Below, piece by piece: positions 1-8,211 of a stretch of DNA of 64,000 nucleotides. Numbering within the stretch: position 1 is the first letter of the stretch; every line of letters begins with the position of its first letter. The notes beneath the pieces were generated by a model that did not search any database, was not told the DNA's origin, and was given only the letters and a program-made list of their open reading frames with translations. The stretch covers positions 118,528 through 182,527 of the forward strand of contig CAVQVI010000026.1 of NCBI GenBank assembly GCA_963717075.1, given 5' to 3'. The position numbers were made by a program, and so were the translations under genes. Origin of the DNA: JBGOTP01 sp963717075. GTDB taxonomy: Bacteria > Acidobacteriota > Vicinamibacteria > Vicinamibacterales > CAVVIG01.

Positions 1-330
1 CCGATCCAAGAACGGCTGATTGGAAGCCGCATGCTGGTGGGCAACCTCGAGTTCAGGTTCCCGCTGCTGCGTCCCTTTGGTGCGCCGCCTTCGAGGATGT
101 ACGGGCCGGTGCCGGTCGAAATCGCCCTGTTCGCCGACGGCGGGGTCGCCTGGGATAGCACGGTCAAACCAACGTTTCTTGGCGGCGATCGGCAGGGCGT
201 CTCCAGCGTCGGGACAGCAGTCCGCGTCAACCTGCTCGGCTTTGCTGTCGGTGAGTTCGACTGGTCGCGTCCTCTGCAACGCCCCAACCGTGGCTGGATT
301 TTCCAGTTCAACCTGGCACCCGGCTTCTAG
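1..330 (+). CDS. C-terminal fragment of BamA/TamA-like outer-membrane beta-barrel protein
   Basis: The frame is open from the left edge and stops at 328-330, so only about 109 C-terminal residues are visible. They show alternating amphipathic beta-strands such as GNLEFRFPLLRPFG, VEIALFADGGVAWD and LLGFAVGEFDWSRPL. The last residues, FNLAPGF, end in Phe, the typical terminal signal of proteins folded by the BAM complex. The pattern matches the last strands of the bacterial surface antigen (D15/BamA/TamA) barrel. Whether the missing N-terminus carries POTRA domains or another domain cannot be seen. Cell location would be the outer membrane. The family call is moderately sure; the exact subfamily is not. 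Confidence 0.6.
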   Translation, partial: PIQERLIGSRMLVGNLEFRFPLLRPFGAPPSRMYGPVPVEIALFADGGVAWDSTVKPTFLGGDRQGVSSVGTAVRVNLLGFAVGEFDWSRPLQRPNRGWIFQFNLAPGF

Positions 331-441
331 CAGTCCGCCGAGGGTCGACGCGAATCGACTAACGGCTGCCACATGCGCGGCGTTGGAACGGGATCGGTGG
401 TTTCATGCACGGCGCTGAGGCGAGAGGGTAAGATACTCGAC

Positions 442-1941
442 ATGCCAACTGTAACCGACCGTCTGCATGCGTTTGCAGCTGCCAAGGCAGCCGGACGCGA
501 ACCGTTCAAGGTGAGGGACCTCTCGCTGGCCGAGTTCGGCCGCAAGGAAATCCGCCTCGCCGAGCAGGAAATGCCCGGATTGATGGCCCTCAGAGCGCAG
601 CACGCGGACAAAGCACCCCTCGCCGGCGCGCGCATCATGGGCAGCCTTCACATGACCATCCAGACAGCCGTGCTGATCGAGACGCTGGTCGATCTCGGAG
701 CCGACGTCCGCTGGGTGTCCTGTAACATTTTCTCGACCCAGGATCATGCTGCTGCAGCGGTCGTCGTCGGGCGCCCCGAAACCGGCGGCAGCCCGAGCGA
801 TCCGAGGGGCACGCCGGTGTTCGCGTGGAAAGGCGAGACCCTGGAAGAGTACTGGTGGTGCACGAGCGAAGCGCTCGAGTGGCCGGATGGCTCCGGCCCC
901 ACACTCATCGTCGATGATGGCGGAGACGCGACGCTCGTCGTTCACAAGGGCGCCGAGTATGAGAAGGCTGGCAGTGTCCCGCCGTTCGATCCCCATGGCC
1001 ACCCGGAAGAATGGGGCGTCATTCTGGACCTCATCCGCGGATCGATTGCGAAGGACAAGTCGCGCTGGACGCGGCTCGCCTCGTCCATTCGAGGCGTGAG
1101 CGAGGAAACCACGACCGGTGTCCATCGCCTCTATCAGATGATGGAAGCCGGGACGCTCCTTTTCCCCGCCATCAACGTCAACGACTCGGTGACCAAGAGC
1201 AAGTTCGACAACATCTACGGGTGCCGCCACTCGCTTCCCGACGGCATCGCCCGCGCGACAGACGTCATGCTCGGCGGCAAGGTCGCCGTGATCTGTGGCT
1301 ATGGCGAAGTGGGCAAAGGGTGCGCACAGGCGCTGCGCGGCCAGGGCTGCCGCGTCGTCGTGACCGAGATCGATCCCATCTGCGCGCTGCAGGCGGCGAT
1401 GGAGGGTTACGAGGTCAACACCATCGAGAACGTCCTGGAGCGCGCCGACATCTTCATCACCGCGACCGGCAACCACAACATCATTACCGCAGAGCAGATG
1501 TCGAGGATGAAGGACAAGGCCATCGTCGGCAATATCGGCCACTTCGACAACGAAATCGACATGGCCGGCTTGAAGAAGTTTCCCGGCGTGCAGCGCATCA
1601 ACATCAAGCCGCAGTACGACGAGTTCCGGTTTCCCGACGGCCACAGTGTCATGGTGCTCGCCGAAGGACGGCTGCTCAACCTGGGATGCGCAACCGGGCA
1701 TCCGAGCTTCGTGATGTCAGCGTCGTTCACCAATCAGGTCATCGCACAGATGGAGCTGCACGCGAACAAGGGGAAGTACGAGAAGAAGGTCTACATGCTG
1801 CCGAAGCACTTGGATGAACAAGTGGCGCGGCTCCATCTCGACCATCTCGGCGTGAAGCTGACGAAGCTGACGAAAGAACAGGCTGAGTACATCGGCGTGC
1901 CAGTGGACGGGCCGTACAAGCCGGACCACTACCGGTACTGA
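442..1941 (+). CDS. ahcY: Adenosylhomocysteinase (S-adenosylhomocysteine hydrolase)
   Basis: This cytosolic enzyme reversibly splits S-adenosylhomocysteine into adenosine and homocysteine, clearing the product inhibitor of methyltransferases. The 499-residue protein has the family hallmarks in order: N-terminal GSLHMTIQTAVLIETLVDLG, SCNIFSTQDHAAAA (about residue 95), VNDSVTKSKFDNIYGCRHS in the catalytic core, the NAD-binding VAVICGYGEVGKGCAQALRG (about 280), and a C-terminus ending in KPDHYRY, as in typical AhcY. The ATG at 442 is chosen because MPTVTDRLHAF begins the conserved region. An upstream in-frame ATG at 373 would add 23 residues without family similarity. The gene is followed by a long perfect palindrome that may end the transcript. 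No SAH riboswitch was recognised upstream. Confidence 0.96.
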   Translation: MPTVTDRLHAFAAAKAAGREPFKVRDLSLAEFGRKEIRLAEQEMPGLMALRAQHADKAPLAGARIMGSLHMTIQTAVLIETLVDLGADVRWVSCNIFSTQDHAAAAVVVGRPETGGSPSDPRGTPVFAWKGETLEEYWWCTSEALEWPDGSGPTLIVDDGGDATLVVHKGAEYEKAGSVPPFDPHGHPEEWGVILDLIRGSIAKDKSRWTRLASSIRGVSEETTTGVHRLYQMMEAGTLLFPAINVNDSVTKSKFDNIYGCRHSLPDGIARATDVMLGGKVAVICGYGEVGKGCAQALRGQGCRVVVTEIDPICALQAAMEGYEVNTIENVLERADIFITATGNHNIITAEQMSRMKDKAIVGNIGHFDNEIDMAGLKKFPGVQRINIKPQYDEFRFPDGHSVMVLAEGRLLNLGCATGHPSFVMSASFTNQVIAQMELHANKGKYEKKVYMLPKHLDEQVARLHLDHLGVKLTKLTKEQAEYIGVPVDGPYKPDHYRY

Positions 1942-1969
1942 CGCGGGAATTGCAGGACGTCGGGATTGC

Positions 1970-1999
1970 AGGAAGGGCGGGCCCGGGCCCGCCCTTCCT
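1970..1999. terminator. Perfect 30-nt palindrome after ahcY (probable terminator hairpin)
   Basis: Two 15-base arms, 1970-1984 and 1985-1999, are exact reverse complements rich in G and C. The palindrome lies 29 bases after the ahcY stop codon and before the next gene. No strong T-run follows on the plus strand, so it may be a weak or Rho-assisted terminator rather than a textbook intrinsic one. Confidence 0.55.
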
Positions 2000-2066
2000 G
2001 TTGAGCCCGGCTCACCCCACCGATACAGACGCACCGCGGTTCGCGTCAGACCCAGTATCCGAAGCC

Positions 2067-3105
2067 ATGCAGCAGGTCGCGTTCAGCCACTACGGTGGTC
2101 CGGAAGTCCTGGCCATTCAAGAGGCGCCGCATCGAAGACCGGCCAATGGAGAGGTGTTGATTGCGGTTCGAGCGGCTGGCGTGAACTTCGCGGATGTCAT
2201 GGCTCGCATGGGGCTGTACCCCGATGCGCCCAAACCACCACTGGTCCCAGGCTATGAAGTTGCGGGCGTGGTGGACAGCGTAGGACCGGGGGTTGTCGAC
2301 CTTCGGCCTGGCGACCGCGTCATGGCACTCACGCGCTTCGGCGGCTACTCGACCCACGTCGTCGTGCCGTCGGCATACGCGTTTTCCATCCCCTCTGGCA
2401 TTGCCGATACCGCCGCAGCGGCGCTCCCTGTGAACTACCTCACGGCGTCGCTGGCACTCTATAGGCTGGCCAACCTTAGGCAGGGAGAAACCGTGCTGGT
2501 CCACGGCGCCGGAGGTGGCGTCGGCATCGCCGCCATACAGCTCTCGCGGCTCCGACATGCTCGGGTCATCGGCACCGCCTCACCCGGGAAGCATGACACC
2601 CTTCGGTCTTTTGGCGTCGAGCACACAATCGACTCCAGGACGACCCGCGGCAACGATCTTTTGCACGAAGTGCGGCGGTTGACCGACGGCCGCGGAGCGG
2701 ACGTCGTGCTGGATCCAGTGGGTGGGAAGAGTTTCGAGACAAGCTACCGCCTTCTGGCCCCTCTCGGCCGGCTCGTCATCTACGGGGTCTCCGCCGTCGC
2801 TCCGGGCACGCGTCGCAACTGGTGGCACGCGGCAACTGCTCTCATGCAGCTGCCGCGCTTCAAGCGCTCTGTCGCTGATGAACCGGAACCGGGGTGTGTT
2901 CGGTCTGAACCTCGCTCACCTCTGGGACGAACGCGAACAGCTCGCCGTCGAAATGCGAATGCTTCTGCAACACCTTCAGACCGGCCAGCTCGCACCAGTT
3001 ATCGCGAAGACCTTCCCACTCGAACGCGCCGCGGACGCCCACCGCTACCTTCAATCGAGAGTGAACATCGGCAAGGTGCTCTTAACAGTACCGGCGGCCT
3101 CCTAG
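2067..3105 (+). CDS. Quinone oxidoreductase / zinc-type alcohol dehydrogenase family protein, frameshifted
   Basis: This is an NADPH-dependent medium-chain dehydrogenase/reductase of the quinone oxidoreductase branch. Seen: an N-terminal GroES-like domain (AAGVNFADVMARMGLYP, PLVPGYEVAGVVDSVGPGV) and a Rossmann domain with VLVHGAGGGVGIAAIQLSR, then DVVLDPVGGKSFETSYRLLAPLGRLVIYG. No structural-zinc cysteines are evident, as usual for the QOR branch. The frame breaks near 2865-2875. The family C-terminus (LMNRNRGVFGLNLAHLWDE, then VIAKTFPLERAADAHRYLQS) continues in another frame to the stop at 3105. A single indel, true or artefactual, explains this. Start ATG 2067 opens MQQVAFSHYGGPEVL, the expected N-terminus. 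The substrate is unknown. Confidence 0.82.
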
Positions 3106-3126
3106 CGGCGTCCCTGACCGGCCGGT

Positions 3127-3156
3127 TTGACAGCAGCGATTGCCAAAGGTTACGCT
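3127..3156 (+). promoter_or_regulatory. Putative sigma-70-type promoter of the his operon
   Basis: A perfect -35 hexamer TTGACA lies at 3127-3132 and a weaker -10 TACGCT at 3151-3156 with an 18-base spacer. The expected start point is near 3163, immediately before the GTG of the His-rich leader at 3165, so the leader might be translated from a nearly leaderless transcript. The inference rests on position and one good hexamer. Confidence 0.4.
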
Positions 3157-3164
3157 CAACTATC

Positions 3165-3239
3165 GTGTCCGGACGCCGCCACCATCACGTGCATCATCAT
3201 TCGCCACACTCAAAGGGGGCGGAATTGCGTGTGGTCTGA
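3165..3239 (+). CDS. Histidine-rich leader peptide of the his operon attenuator (hisL-like)
   Basis: A 24-codon reading frame starts at GTG 3165 and stops at TGA 3237-3239. It reads MSGRRHHHVHHHSPHSKGAE and then LRVV. Seven of the ten codons between 3180 and 3209 are histidine (CAC or CAT). It ends 34 bases before a GC-rich hairpin with a T-run (3274-3297), and hisI follows at 3326. This is the layout of transcription attenuation by ribosome stalling at His codons, known from the enterobacterial his operon. No clear Shine-Dalgarno precedes the GTG. The start could instead be a near-cognate codon further upstream, because the frame stays open. Confidence 0.75.
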   Translation: MSGRRHHHVHHHSPHSKGAELRVV

Positions 3240-3273
3240 GTCGATCGCGTCACGAGACTCGAGCAACCGGCAA

Positions 3274-3297
3274 CCCCGCCACGCGGCGGGGTTTTTT
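3274..3297 (+). terminator. Attenuator terminator upstream of hisI
   Basis: Stem arms CCCCGCC (3274-3280) and GGCGGGG (3285-3291) form a perfect 7-bp GC stem with loop ACGC, followed directly by six T (3292-3297). It lies between the His-rich leader peptide and hisI. A competing pairing is possible between GCGTG at 3227-3231 and CACGC at 3280-3284. It would open the 5' arm when a ribosome stalls on the His codons. That antiterminator is inference. Confidence 0.8.
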
Positions 3298-3325
3298 GTT
3301 GTGTTGTGTGCTGTAAGGATCTCAC

Positions 3326-3646
3326 ATGGACTTTTCGAAATTGGACGGTCTGATTCCGGCGGTCATTCAGGATGCGGTGAGTCAGGAGGTTCTGATGGTC
3401 GGCTTCATGAATCAGGAAGCCCTCGACCTCACACGCCAGACCGGCTTCGCCACCTTTTTCAGCCGGACGCGCAACAAGCTCTGGATGAAGGGCGAAACGT
3501 CCGGCAACCGCCTTCAGGTCCTCGAGATGCTCACGGACTGTGACGATGACACGGTGCTGCTGAAAGTCCGGCGCCTTGGCGATGGCAATGTCTGCCACAC
3601 TGGCGAGCGGACGTGCTTTTATCGTGCGCTGACCGAACACCACTGA
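3326..3646 (+). CDS. hisI: Phosphoribosyl-AMP cyclohydrolase
   Basis: HisI opens the purine ring of phosphoribosyl-AMP in the third step of histidine synthesis. The 106-residue protein contains the family core: LDGLIPAVIQDAVSQEVLMV, GFATFFSRTRNKLWMKGETS, the metal-site segment TDCDDDTVLLKV, and the Cys residues in GNVCHTGERTCFY. It is a stand-alone HisI with no fused HisE (phosphoribosyl-ATP pyrophosphatase) domain, and no hisE is seen in the window. AAGGA at 3315-3319 is a well-placed ribosome binding site for ATG 3326. It is the first structural gene after the attenuator. Confidence 0.95.
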   Translation: MDFSKLDGLIPAVIQDAVSQEVLMVGFMNQEALDLTRQTGFATFFSRTRNKLWMKGETSGNRLQVLEMLTDCDDDTVLLKVRRLGDGNVCHTGERTCFYRALTEHH

Positions 3647-3695
3647 GAGAACACAACGCGCACGAGGAAGACACGGGCTAGGTTACGAAGGAGTC

Positions 3696-4583
3696 ATGAA
3701 ACTCAAACTCGGCATACCGAAAGGCTCCCTACAGGACGCGACCATTCAGTTGTTCGCCCGCGCGGGGTTCAGCATCTACGTCAGCTCCCGGTCGTACTTC
3801 CCGGCCATCGACGATCCCGAGGTGGAATGCATGCTGATACGCGCGCAGGAGATGGCGCGCTATGTATCCGATGGCGTCCTCGACGCCGGGCTGACCGGGC
3901 AAGATTGGATCGCCGAGCATGAGCTTGGCGAAGGCAAGACCGGCGTGCTCGACTCGCTCGCGGACCTGATTTACGCCAAGCAGAGCTTTGGCAAGGTCCG
4001 CTGGGTCCTTGCTGCTCCGGAAGACTCTGCCATCAAGTCGGCGAGAGACCTCGGGGGGAAGACCGTCGCCACTGAGCTCGTTCGCGTGACGCGGGCGTTC
4101 TTCGCTCGTCAGAATCTCAAGGTGAACGTCGAATTCTCCTGGGGCGCCACGGAGGTCAAACCGCCAGTACTGGCCGACGCCATCGTCGAAGCCACCGAAA
4201 CCGGGTCGACACTTCGCGCGAACAGGCTGGCCATTCTCGACACCATCATGGAGTCGAATACGCAACTCATCGCGAACAGGACCGCGCTTGCGGATGGGTG
4301 GAAACGCACCAAACTCGAGAACATCGCACTGCTGCTCAAGGCGGCGATTGAGGCGCAGGGGCGCGTCGGCTTGATGCTCAATGTGCGCCGCGCGGATCTT
4401 ACCAGCATCCTCTCATTGCTGCCGGCGCTGCAGCGGCCGACGATCTCTGCGCTCAGCGACGACGAGTGGGTGGCGGTCAATACGATCATCGAGGAACGCA
4501 CGGTTCGTGACCTCATCCCGAAGCTCAAGACCGCGCGGGCTCAGGGGATCGTCGAGTATCCACTCAACAAGATCGTGCTCTGA
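3696..4583 (+). CDS. hisG: ATP phosphoribosyltransferase, long form
   Basis: HisG makes phosphoribosyl-ATP from ATP and PRPP, the committed and feedback-controlled step of histidine synthesis. The 295 residues match the long HisG class, which includes the C-terminal ACT-like histidine-binding domain (here about residues 220-295), so no HisZ partner is expected. Visible motifs are KLGIPKGSLQDATIQLF at the N-terminus, DAGLTGQDWIAE, and the PRPP-site region IVEATETGSTLRANRLAILD (about 165-185). A strong GAAGGAG precedes ATG 3696. It is followed after 7 bases by hisD. Confidence 0.95.
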   Translation: MKLKLGIPKGSLQDATIQLFARAGFSIYVSSRSYFPAIDDPEVECMLIRAQEMARYVSDGVLDAGLTGQDWIAEHELGEGKTGVLDSLADLIYAKQSFGKVRWVLAAPEDSAIKSARDLGGKTVATELVRVTRAFFARQNLKVNVEFSWGATEVKPPVLADAIVEATETGSTLRANRLAILDTIMESNTQLIANRTALADGWKRTKLENIALLLKAAIEAQGRVGLMLNVRRADLTSILSLLPALQRPTISALSDDEWVAVNTIIEERTVRDLIPKLKTARAQGIVEYPLNKIVL

Positions 4584-4590
4584 GTTTCAC

Positions 4591-5826
4591 GTGAAGATCA
4601 TCGACGCGGCCAACCGCAAAGCGATCGACCGGCTCTTGTCCCGCCAGCATGAGGCGGATCGGGCGCTCGATCGTCGCGTCGCGGGCATTGTCGATCGGGT
4701 GCGGCGGCAGGGGGACACGGCGCTCTTTCGGTTCGCCCGGCGGTTCGACGACATCGCGCCGCCGCTGGAGGTCAGCTTCGAGGAAATGCGCGCCGAATCG
4801 GCTCGCGTTCCGCCCGCGGTAAGAAACGCGATCCGCACGGCGGCCGGGCACATCGCGCGGGTGGCTGCCAGACAGATCCCCAGACATTTCGACCTCGAGG
4901 TCATTCCAGGCGTGTCGGTCGAGCAGCGTGTCGAACCCCTCGGGCGCGTGGGCTGCTACGTTCCAGGAGGACGATTCCCGCTGCCCTCCTCTCTCCTCAT
5001 GAGCGCGGTTCCCGCACGGGTCGCCGGTGTTCGCGACGTCATCGCGGTGTGTCCCCGACCTGAGCCGGCCGTCATGGCAGCGGCACTCGAAGCTGGCGTC
5101 ACCAGACTTTTCCGGGTGGGGGGAGCTCACGCGATTGCCGCTCTCGCCTACGGCACGTCCACAGTGCCTCGAGTGGACAAGATCGTCGGCCCCGGCAATC
5201 GCTATGTTGCTGCGGCGAAAGCACGTGTTTCCGCCGACTGCGCCATCGACTTCTACGCCGGGCCCACAGAGATCGTCATCGTGGCCGGCGGCGGAAAAGC
5301 GGACTGGATTGCCGCCGATCTCATCGCGCAGGCCGAACACGACCCGGATGCCCGCTCCACGTTCATTACGTGGCGGCGATCACTCGCGGTGCGCGTCGCC
5401 GCACGAGTCGCCGCACGCGCGGCCGGCCGCGATATTGTCCAGCAGTCGCTTGCGGCACACGGCGTCGCGATCGTGACGAGGTCGGCCCCCGAAGCGATGG
5501 CGCTGGCCAATCGCTTCGCGCCCGAACATCTCGTCGTCGATCGCGAGGCGCTCATCAGAGGCCCGATCGTCGCCGGCGCTGTCTTCGTCGGCCCGTTCAC
5601 GGCCCAAGCGGCCGGCGACTACGCGACCGGCTCAAATCACGTGCTCCCGACGTCTGGAGCCGCGAGGTTTCGCGGCGGCCTGAGCGCCGCTGATTTCATG
5701 CGCGTCATGTCTGTGCAGCGCGTGACGAGGGAGGGACTTGGCCGCCTGGCTCCAACGATTCTTCCACTCGCGCGCGCCGAAGGGCTCCAGGCGCACGCCG
5801 AGTCGATCGAGGTGAGACTGCGATGA
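4591..5826 (+). CDS. hisD: Histidinol dehydrogenase
   Basis: HisD is the zinc- and NAD-dependent enzyme that oxidises histidinol to histidine in the last two steps. The 411-residue protein shows EPLGRVGCYVPGGRFPLPSS, FRVGGAHAIAALAYGT, VDKIVGPGNRYVAAAKARV, the zinc/catalytic AEHDPDA, and the C-terminal NHVLPTSGAARFRGGLSAAD. The chosen start is GTG 4591 (VKIIDAANRKAIDRLL), 7 bases after hisG stops. The open frame upstream overlaps hisG and has no similarity. Its stop overlaps the hisC ATG by 4 bases, indicating translational coupling. Confidence 0.93.
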   Translation: MKIIDAANRKAIDRLLSRQHEADRALDRRVAGIVDRVRRQGDTALFRFARRFDDIAPPLEVSFEEMRAESARVPPAVRNAIRTAAGHIARVAARQIPRHFDLEVIPGVSVEQRVEPLGRVGCYVPGGRFPLPSSLLMSAVPARVAGVRDVIAVCPRPEPAVMAAALEAGVTRLFRVGGAHAIAALAYGTSTVPRVDKIVGPGNRYVAAAKARVSADCAIDFYAGPTEIVIVAGGGKADWIAADLIAQAEHDPDARSTFITWRRSLAVRVAARVAARAAGRDIVQQSLAAHGVAIVTRSAPEAMALANRFAPEHLVVDREALIRGPIVAGAVFVGPFTAQAAGDYATGSNHVLPTSGAARFRGGLSAADFMRVMSVQRVTREGLGRLAPTILPLARAEGLQAHAESIEVRLR

Positions 5827-6866
5827 AGAAGTACGAAAAGCCGGCAGAAATGTATGCTGGCTTGCGCCTGCACCAGAACGAGAATACCGGCGGCTGCTCC
5901 CCGCGCGTCCTCGAGGCGCTGGCGTCGATTCGCGCTGACGAAATGTGCGTCTATCCCCCGTATCAGGCCACCACCGAGATCTGCGCGCGTTACTTCCGGG
6001 TCGATCCCGACCGTCTGTCGCTCGTGAACGGTCTCGACGAAGCGATCATGGCGCTGGCTGTCGGCTATCTTCGGCCTTCTCCATCTGGCTTGATTCCCGA
6101 GGCGGTGATCCCGGAGCCCGCTTTCGAAATTTTCGCGTTCGATACCGAAGTCGTTGGCGGTCGCCCCGTACCGGTCATGCCCCGGCCCGACTTCTCATTC
6201 GCGCTCGAACGAGTCCTCGCCGCGATCACGCCGAACACTCGTGCCGTCTTCCTGACGAATCCGAACAACCCTACCGGCGCAACGGTCCCCTTGGAGGCGA
6301 TTCGCACCATCGCACGCCGCGTGCCGGCTGGAGCCGTCGTGTTCGTCGACGAAGCGTATGCAGAGTTTGCTGATGTCACGTTCATTCCCGAGTTGCCCGC
6401 ATTCCCCAACGTGATCGTCGGACGGACGTTCTCGAAGGCCTTCGGCCTCGCCGGCATTCGTATCGGGGCCATCATGGGTGATCCGGCAACGCTCGAGCCG
6501 CTCCGCCTGGCCATTCCTGTCTACAGTGTCAACGTCGCCGCCCTGGCCGCGCTCACAGCAGCATTATCGGATCGCGCGTTCGTGGACAACTATCTTCGCC
6601 AGGTGGACGAGTCCAAGGCACTGCTGTACGCCGCGTGCGATCGCCTCGGTCTTCAGTACTGGAGAAGCGCCGCCAACTTCGTTCTCGTCAAGGTGGGCTC
6701 TCAGGTCGAGCCGTTGGTGCAACGGGCCGCGGATCGCGGCGTCTATCTGCGCGATCGATCGTCAGAGCCAGGCTGCGAGGGCTGCGTACGGGTCACGACC
6801 GGCATCGTGAAACACACGCAGCGGGCGATTGACATCATGGAAGAAGTGCTATGCGCCGCGCGGTGA
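5823..6866 (+). CDS. hisC: Histidinol-phosphate aminotransferase
   Basis: This PLP-dependent class I/II aminotransferase converts imidazole-acetol phosphate plus glutamate to histidinol phosphate. In the 347 residues the fold markers are visible: LHQNENTGGCSPRVLEAL, FLTNPNNPTGATVPLEAI, VVFVDEAYAEFADVTF, and the PLP-lysine segment GRTFSKAFGLAGIRIGA (about residue 205). ATG 5823 overlaps the hisD stop. Its 3' end overlaps hisB by 16 bases. Confidence 0.93.
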   Translation: MKKYEKPAEMYAGLRLHQNENTGGCSPRVLEALASIRADEMCVYPPYQATTEICARYFRVDPDRLSLVNGLDEAIMALAVGYLRPSPSGLIPEAVIPEPAFEIFAFDTEVVGGRPVPVMPRPDFSFALERVLAAITPNTRAVFLTNPNNPTGATVPLEAIRTIARRVPAGAVVFVDEAYAEFADVTFIPELPAFPNVIVGRTFSKAFGLAGIRIGAIMGDPATLEPLRLAIPVYSVNVAALAALTAALSDRAFVDNYLRQVDESKALLYAACDRLGLQYWRSAANFVLVKVGSQVEPLVQRAADRGVYLRDRSSEPGCEGCVRVTTGIVKHTQRAIDIMEEVLCAAR

Positions 6867-7438
6867 TCAATCGCCAGACGTCTGAGACCACCATCGCCTT
6901 GTCGCTTGGCATCGAGGGCAAGGGGCGCTACCGCGTCAGCACGGGCATCCGGTTTCTCGACCACATGCTCGAGCTGTTCGCCCGCCACGGTGGATTCGAT
7001 CTCGATGTGAAGGCAACGGGGGATCTCGATGTGGACCAGCATCACACCGTCGAGGATCTGGGAATCGCGCTGGGCGAAGCGGTGAGCAAGGCGCTCGGCG
7101 ATCGCCGTGGCATCAATCGCGCCGGCTACTTCGTGATGCCGATGGACGAGACGCTGGCAGTCGCGGCCGTGGATCTCGGCGGCCGGCCCCACACCGTCGT
7201 CGATCTCAAGGTCAAGGTTCTGCGAGTGGGCGACCTGCAGACCGAGCTCGTGCAGGACTTCTTCGAGGGATTTGCTATTGGCGCCCGTGGCAACGTCCAC
7301 CTGAAGGTCATGTACGGACGGTCCAGCCACCACAAGGTGGAGGCAGTCTTCAAGGCGTTCGCGCGCGCACTGCGGGTGGCCTGTGCGACAGACAAGCGCA
7401 TGGCGCGCATGCTGCCCTCCACCAAGGGCCTCCTGTGA
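6851..7438 (+). CDS. hisB: Imidazoleglycerol-phosphate dehydratase
   Basis: HisB removes water from imidazoleglycerol phosphate through a di-manganese centre. The 195-residue protein is the monofunctional form without the histidinol-phosphatase domain of enterobacteria. The metal-binding motifs are present: FLDHMLELFARHGGFDLDV, DVDQHHTVEDLGIALGEA, and the C-terminal SSHHKVEAVFKAFARAL. ATG 6851 lies inside the end of hisC. The stop overlaps the GTG start of hisH. Confidence 0.95.
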   Translation: MRRAVINRQTSETTIALSLGIEGKGRYRVSTGIRFLDHMLELFARHGGFDLDVKATGDLDVDQHHTVEDLGIALGEAVSKALGDRRGINRAGYFVMPMDETLAVAAVDLGGRPHTVVDLKVKVLRVGDLQTELVQDFFEGFAIGARGNVHLKVMYGRSSHHKVEAVFKAFARALRVACATDKRMARMLPSTKGLL

Positions 7439-8037
7439 TTGCCCTGATCGATTACAAGGCGGGCAATCTGACGTCCGTGCGTAAGGCCCTTGCCGCGGTT
7501 CAGGCGGAGGTGTTCACGCCAGACCGACCTGAGGATCTCTCGAAGGCGAACGGCATCATCGTGCCAGGCGTCGGCCACTTCGCAGCGACTCGCGCGCTCG
7601 ATCGACCGTGGGTGGAGGCCATCCTCGCTTCCGTCGGCGAAGGCAAGCCGTTGCTCGGTATCTGTCTTGGAATGCAGTGGTTGTTCGAGGCGAGCGACGA
7701 AGCACCGGAATTGCGCGGCCTCGGCTTGCTTGGCGGCAGGTGCTATCGGCTCAGCGGTGGCCCGGACCACCTCAAGATTCCGCATGTCGGCTGGAACAAT
7801 CTGGTATTCCGTCGCGAGTCTTCGATCATCGAGGACGTGCCCGACGGATCGCAGGTGTACTTCACCCACAGCTATGTTGCGCCGGTCACTGGCGACACGG
7901 TAGCGGCCACGGTGCACGGTGAGACATTCGCCTCGGTCGTCCAGCGCGGCCAGGTGGCGGGCGTCCAGTTTCACCCGGAGAAATCAGGAGACATCGGGTT
8001 GCAGATCCTGCGCAACTTTCTGCAGTTCGCCGGCTAG
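7435..8037 (+). CDS. hisH: Imidazole glycerol phosphate synthase, glutaminase subunit
   Basis: HisH is the class I glutaminase that delivers ammonia to HisF. The 200-residue protein has the nucleophile segment PLLGICLGMQWLFEASDE (Cys about residue 80) and the His/Glu dyad in VQFHPEKSGD near the C-terminus. The start is GTG 7435 (MIALIDYKAGN), overlapping the hisB stop. Unlike the rest of the operon, hisH is separated from the next gene by a 174-base structured spacer. Confidence 0.93.
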   Translation: MIALIDYKAGNLTSVRKALAAVQAEVFTPDRPEDLSKANGIIVPGVGHFAATRALDRPWVEAILASVGEGKPLLGICLGMQWLFEASDEAPELRGLGLLGGRCYRLSGGPDHLKIPHVGWNNLVFRRESSIIEDVPDGSQVYFTHSYVAPVTGDTVAATVHGETFASVVQRGQVAGVQFHPEKSGDIGLQILRNFLQFAG

Positions 8038-8096
8038 TGTCGCGCTGGCCTTTCCGGCGAATCTCCACCATTGGGAACACAGTGAATATAGAGCAA

Positions 8097-8174
8097 GGAG
8101 CACGTTGCGAGACTAGCGTGCGCGCGGGTGGCCGAGAACGGGGCGCCCCTGACGCTAATTCTGCGACGTGCTCC
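8097..8174. repeat. Structured inverted-repeat element between hisH and hisF
   Basis: GGAGCACGT at 8097-8105 and ACGTGCTCC at 8166-8174 are perfect 9-base reverse complements. The stem extends to 13 pairs if two G-T pairs are allowed. Inside, TAGCGT and ACGCTA form a second arm pair, and GGGGCGCCCC is itself palindromic. A 27-base core at 8123-8149 recurs at 23694-23720 with one mismatch, within another palindromic intergenic element. It breaks an otherwise overlapping operon and could act as an mRNA-processing or stability structure; the function is unknown. Confidence 0.55.
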
Positions 8175-8211
8175 AAGAACATTCTCCCGAAGACGGGGTG
8201 GAGCATTTCCG

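Noticed and set aside
331..441. Possible SAH riboswitch before ahcY
   Set aside because: GCCGAGGGTCGACGC is only vaguely like the SAH aptamer start and no matching stems were found.
403..1701. 432-codon open frame antisense to ahcY
   Set aside because: It mirrors a highly conserved gene in a GC-rich genome; the translation lacks protein-family pattern.
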